A stretch of 64,000 bases of DNA from Viridibacillus arvi (GTDB taxonomy: Bacteria > Bacillota > Bacilli > Bacillales_A > Planococcaceae). The DNA is taken from assembly GCF_001274945.1 (NCBI RefSeq), contig NZ_LILB01000005.1, positions 453,296-517,295 of the forward strand, written 5' to 3'. The translations under genes were made by a program, and so were the position numbers. Of the stretch, positions 62,609 to 64,000 are shown piece after piece. Under the pieces are notes generated by a model. It made no database searches and had not been told where the DNA came from. It saw nothing but the letters and a program-made list of their open reading frames with translations. Position 1 is the stretch's first letter. Every line of letters begins with the position of its first letter.

Positions 62609-62830
62609 TTATTTTTTTGCTTCACTATTTACAACGCCATAAGCTGTATGAATTTCTGCTTTACCGCGAATTTTCATAGCTGATGTATGCTCTGTAAATT
62701 GTGCAATCATAATTTCTCCGCTATCTAATTTTTCGGAGTGATGAAACTTTGTATCTGTACCGCGAGTTAAACCGATCACGTGAACGCCATCTTCTTCTGC
62801 ACGGATTACTATATAGTCACTCTGAGACAT
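62609..62830 (-). CDS. mtrB: trp RNA-binding attenuation protein TRAP
   Basis: 73 residues. [20 protein letters not shown] and [18 protein letters not shown] are nearly identical to the B. subtilis TRAP; the RNA-binding residues appear as Lys34, Lys53 and Arg55, and the tryptophan-binding TRGTDT and HTS loops are intact. An 11-subunit ring binds GAG/UAG repeats when tryptophan is abundant. It lies between folE and hepS. No trp operon is in the window. Confidence 0.97.
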   Translation of the reverse strand: MSQSDYIVIRAEEDGVHVIGLTRGTDTKFHHSEKLDSGEIMIAQFTEHTSAMKIRGKAEIHTAYGVVNSEAKK

Positions 62831-62891
62831 ATCAACATTCCCCTTGCTATATTATTTCCTTTGTTCATCATATCACAAATAAAGGGCTATT

Positions 62892-63464
62892 TTAAGACAT
62901 TTGAATGAATGATAGTATTTCTGATCGTTTTACGTCGTCTTCTTCAAAGATTCCCTTTGCTACAGATGTGATAGTCTTTGCTCCAGGCTTTTTAATTCCT
63001 CGCATTGTCATGCACATATGCTCCGCTTCAACAACTACATAAACACCTTGTGGATTAAGCATTTCCATCAACGTATCAGCAATTGTTGCAGTGATTCGTT
63101 CTTGTAACTGCGGACGATGTGATACTGTTTCGACAGTTCTTGCTAATTTACTTAAACCTGCTACAACGCCATCTTTTGGTATGTATGCTATATGCGCTTT
63201 ACCATAAAACGGTACTAAATGATGTTCACACATTGAGAAGAATGGGATATCCTTCACAAGGACAACCTCATCATGACCTTCATGGAAAACTGTTTCAAAA
63301 TATTTTTTTGGATCTTCATGCAATCCTGAGAACATTTCTTGATACATTTTCGCAACACGCTTTGGTGTATCTAAAAGTCCTTCACGATTCGGATCTTCTC
63401 CAACTGCTTCAAGAATCATTTTAATCGCTTGTTCTATTTTATTTAAATCCGTAGTAGTCAACAT
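62892..63464 (-). CDS. folE: GTP cyclohydrolase I (MtrA)
   Basis: 190 residues. Zinc and catalytic motifs: [51 protein letters not shown] (His and Cys). It makes dihydroneopterin triphosphate for folate. First gene of the folE-mtrB pair; an upstream TATAAT overlaps the ribosome site and is not a usable -10 box. Confidence 0.96.
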   Translation of the reverse strand: MLTTTDLNKIEQAIKMILEAVGEDPNREGLLDTPKRVAKMYQEMFSGLHEDPKKYFETVFHEGHDEVVLVKDIPFFSMCEHHLVPFYGKAHIAYIPKDGVVAGLSKLARTVETVSHRPQLQERITATIADTLMEMLNPQGVYVVVEAEHMCMTMRGIKKPGAKTITSVAKGIFEEDDVKRSEILSFIQMS

Positions 63465-63878
63465 TAATCCCCCATTATATCTACATTACTAGTTACCTTG
63501 TGATGTTAGCACAATCAAAGCAAAATGCAAAATGCCTTGCCTGATATTAGAGCGGGTATTTTTGGTGATTTATCCATTGTCTTTTTCTCAAAACTAAATT
63601 GGTTTTATATTTTTGGATTTACTCAACTCAATAGACCATTTCATATGTATTCACTTTGTGCTATAACCCCTAACCCATCCATTCTATATGGCAGGTTTTG
63701 TAGAAAATATCTCTGTACTTTTAAGTACCTACTAAATTCAAGAACTTATTAATTACCATTTCACAATTAAAAGCTATATAACTATATAACATACGAAACT
63801 AAAAAAGTGAATAATTCTAAAACAAATAGTATCTTAACTGCTAAATAACAACATGAATTATTACATTCCCCTGATCCT
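63465..63878. other. 414-bp intergenic region upstream of folE
   Basis: AT-rich DNA with no convincing gene. It should contain the folE promoter, but no clear -35/-10 pair is seen. Short frames here have no ribosome sites. Confidence 0.5.
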
Positions 63879-63928
63879 CACACTAGAAATGAACAAGAAT
63901 TACAAATTTCTTGTTCATTTCTAGTGTG
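63879..63928. repeat. 21-bp perfect inverted repeat with 8-nt loop
   Basis: CACACTAGAAATGAACAAGA plus A (63879-63899) is exactly complementary to 63908-63928. No T tract follows on either strand, so it is not a standard terminator. It lies 42 nt before a proper terminator in the minus-strand sense and may be a regulatory or element-derived hairpin. Confidence 0.9.
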
Positions 63929-63969
63929 CTAATTCATCTAAAAAACAAGCTAGATAAGAGCAAACAAAA

Positions 63970-63998
63970 AGAACAGCCTTCCGAAGAAAGCTGTTCTA
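63970..63998 (-). terminator. terminator of an off-window minus-strand gene
   Basis: AGAACAGC and GCTGTTCT with a 12-nt loop, TTTTTGTTTG following on the minus strand. It must end a gene beyond 64000, expected to be hbs (HU) from B. subtilis gene order. Confidence 0.75.
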
Positions 63999-64000
63999 TG

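Noticed and set aside
63474-63479. TATAAT as -10 box for folE
   Set aside because: It lies only 9 nt before the ATG and overlaps the ribosome site region, so the transcript would be almost leaderless.
63525-63752. 75-codon plus-strand frame upstream of folE
   Set aside because: No ribosome site, no recognised motif, poor codon pattern.

Overview
The window is a chromosomal segment of an AT-rich, low-GC Gram-positive bacterium of the order Bacillales. Gene order closely follows the Bacillus subtilis chromosome: gpsB-rnpB-ypsC, mrfB-mrfA, recU-ponA, ypoC-nth-dnaD-asnS-aspB-ypmB-dinG, panDCB-birA-cca-bshA-mgsA-dapB-ypjD, ypjA-qcrCBA-ypiF-ypiB-ypiA, and the aroA-tyrA-hisC-aroH-aroB-aroC-cheR-ndk-hepT-menG-hepS-mtrB-folE supercluster. 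Base composition and the lineage-specific genes suggest the Lysinibacillus/Solibacillus/Planococcaceae side of Bacillales rather than Bacillus itself. This placement is an inference, because no 16S rRNA gene lies in the window. Nearly all genes are intact, and I see no insertion sequence, prophage, tRNA gene or CRISPR array.

Layout: 1-4 kb holds a truncated dynamin-like GTPase, a tiny membrane-protein gene behind two Fur-box-like sites, cheX, and a three-gene ba3-type oxidase operon behind a perfect FNR-type palindrome. 4-9 kb holds a PP2C response regulator, a CheR-type methyltransferase and a large hybrid histidine kinase, a combination that resembles the RsbY-RsbM-RsbK stress module of the Bacillus cereus group. 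9.5-19.6 kb holds an AhpD-like protein, carboxypeptidase M32, an XPD/DinG-type helicase, an AI-2E-family membrane protein, ypsC, a PAS-GGDEF-EAL protein, RNase P RNA and gpsB. 19.7-35 kb is DNA repair, replication and cell wall: MrfA/MrfB, RecU, PBP1, Nth, DnaD, AsnS, AspB and ExoDinG. 35-44 kb is pantothenate biosynthesis, BirA, CCA enzyme, BshA, MgsA and DapB. 45-50 kb holds a secreted NlpC/P60 protein, a membrane zinc peptidase and the menaquinol:cytochrome c reductase. 50-64 kb is the aromatic supercluster, chemotaxis CheR, menaquinone biosynthesis, TRAP (MtrB) and FolE.

Functional themes: QcrABC, the ba3 oxidase and menaquinone biosynthesis (HepS/HepT/MenG) are all in one window and together form much of an aerobic respiratory chain. 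The FNR-type site suggests the oxidase is a low-oxygen branch. Chorismate synthesis feeds menaquinone, folate and aromatic amino acids. The trp operon that interrupts this cluster in B. subtilis is absent here, although its regulator mtrB is present.

The strongest candidate for something undescribed is a dispersed intergenic element. It is a tandem array of 21-bp units, exactly two DNA helical turns, that ends in a nearly identical 23-bp motif kept in the same repeat phase. It occurs at two places (about 11.8-12.0 kb and 35.3-35.4 kb). Both copies have the same orientation and both sit between the terminator of one gene and the start of the next. Other notable signals are the Fur-box/29-aa gene, a probable attenuator in front of panBCD, a small gene frameshifted in a dinucleotide run, and a pseudogene remnant beside two unknown small genes.
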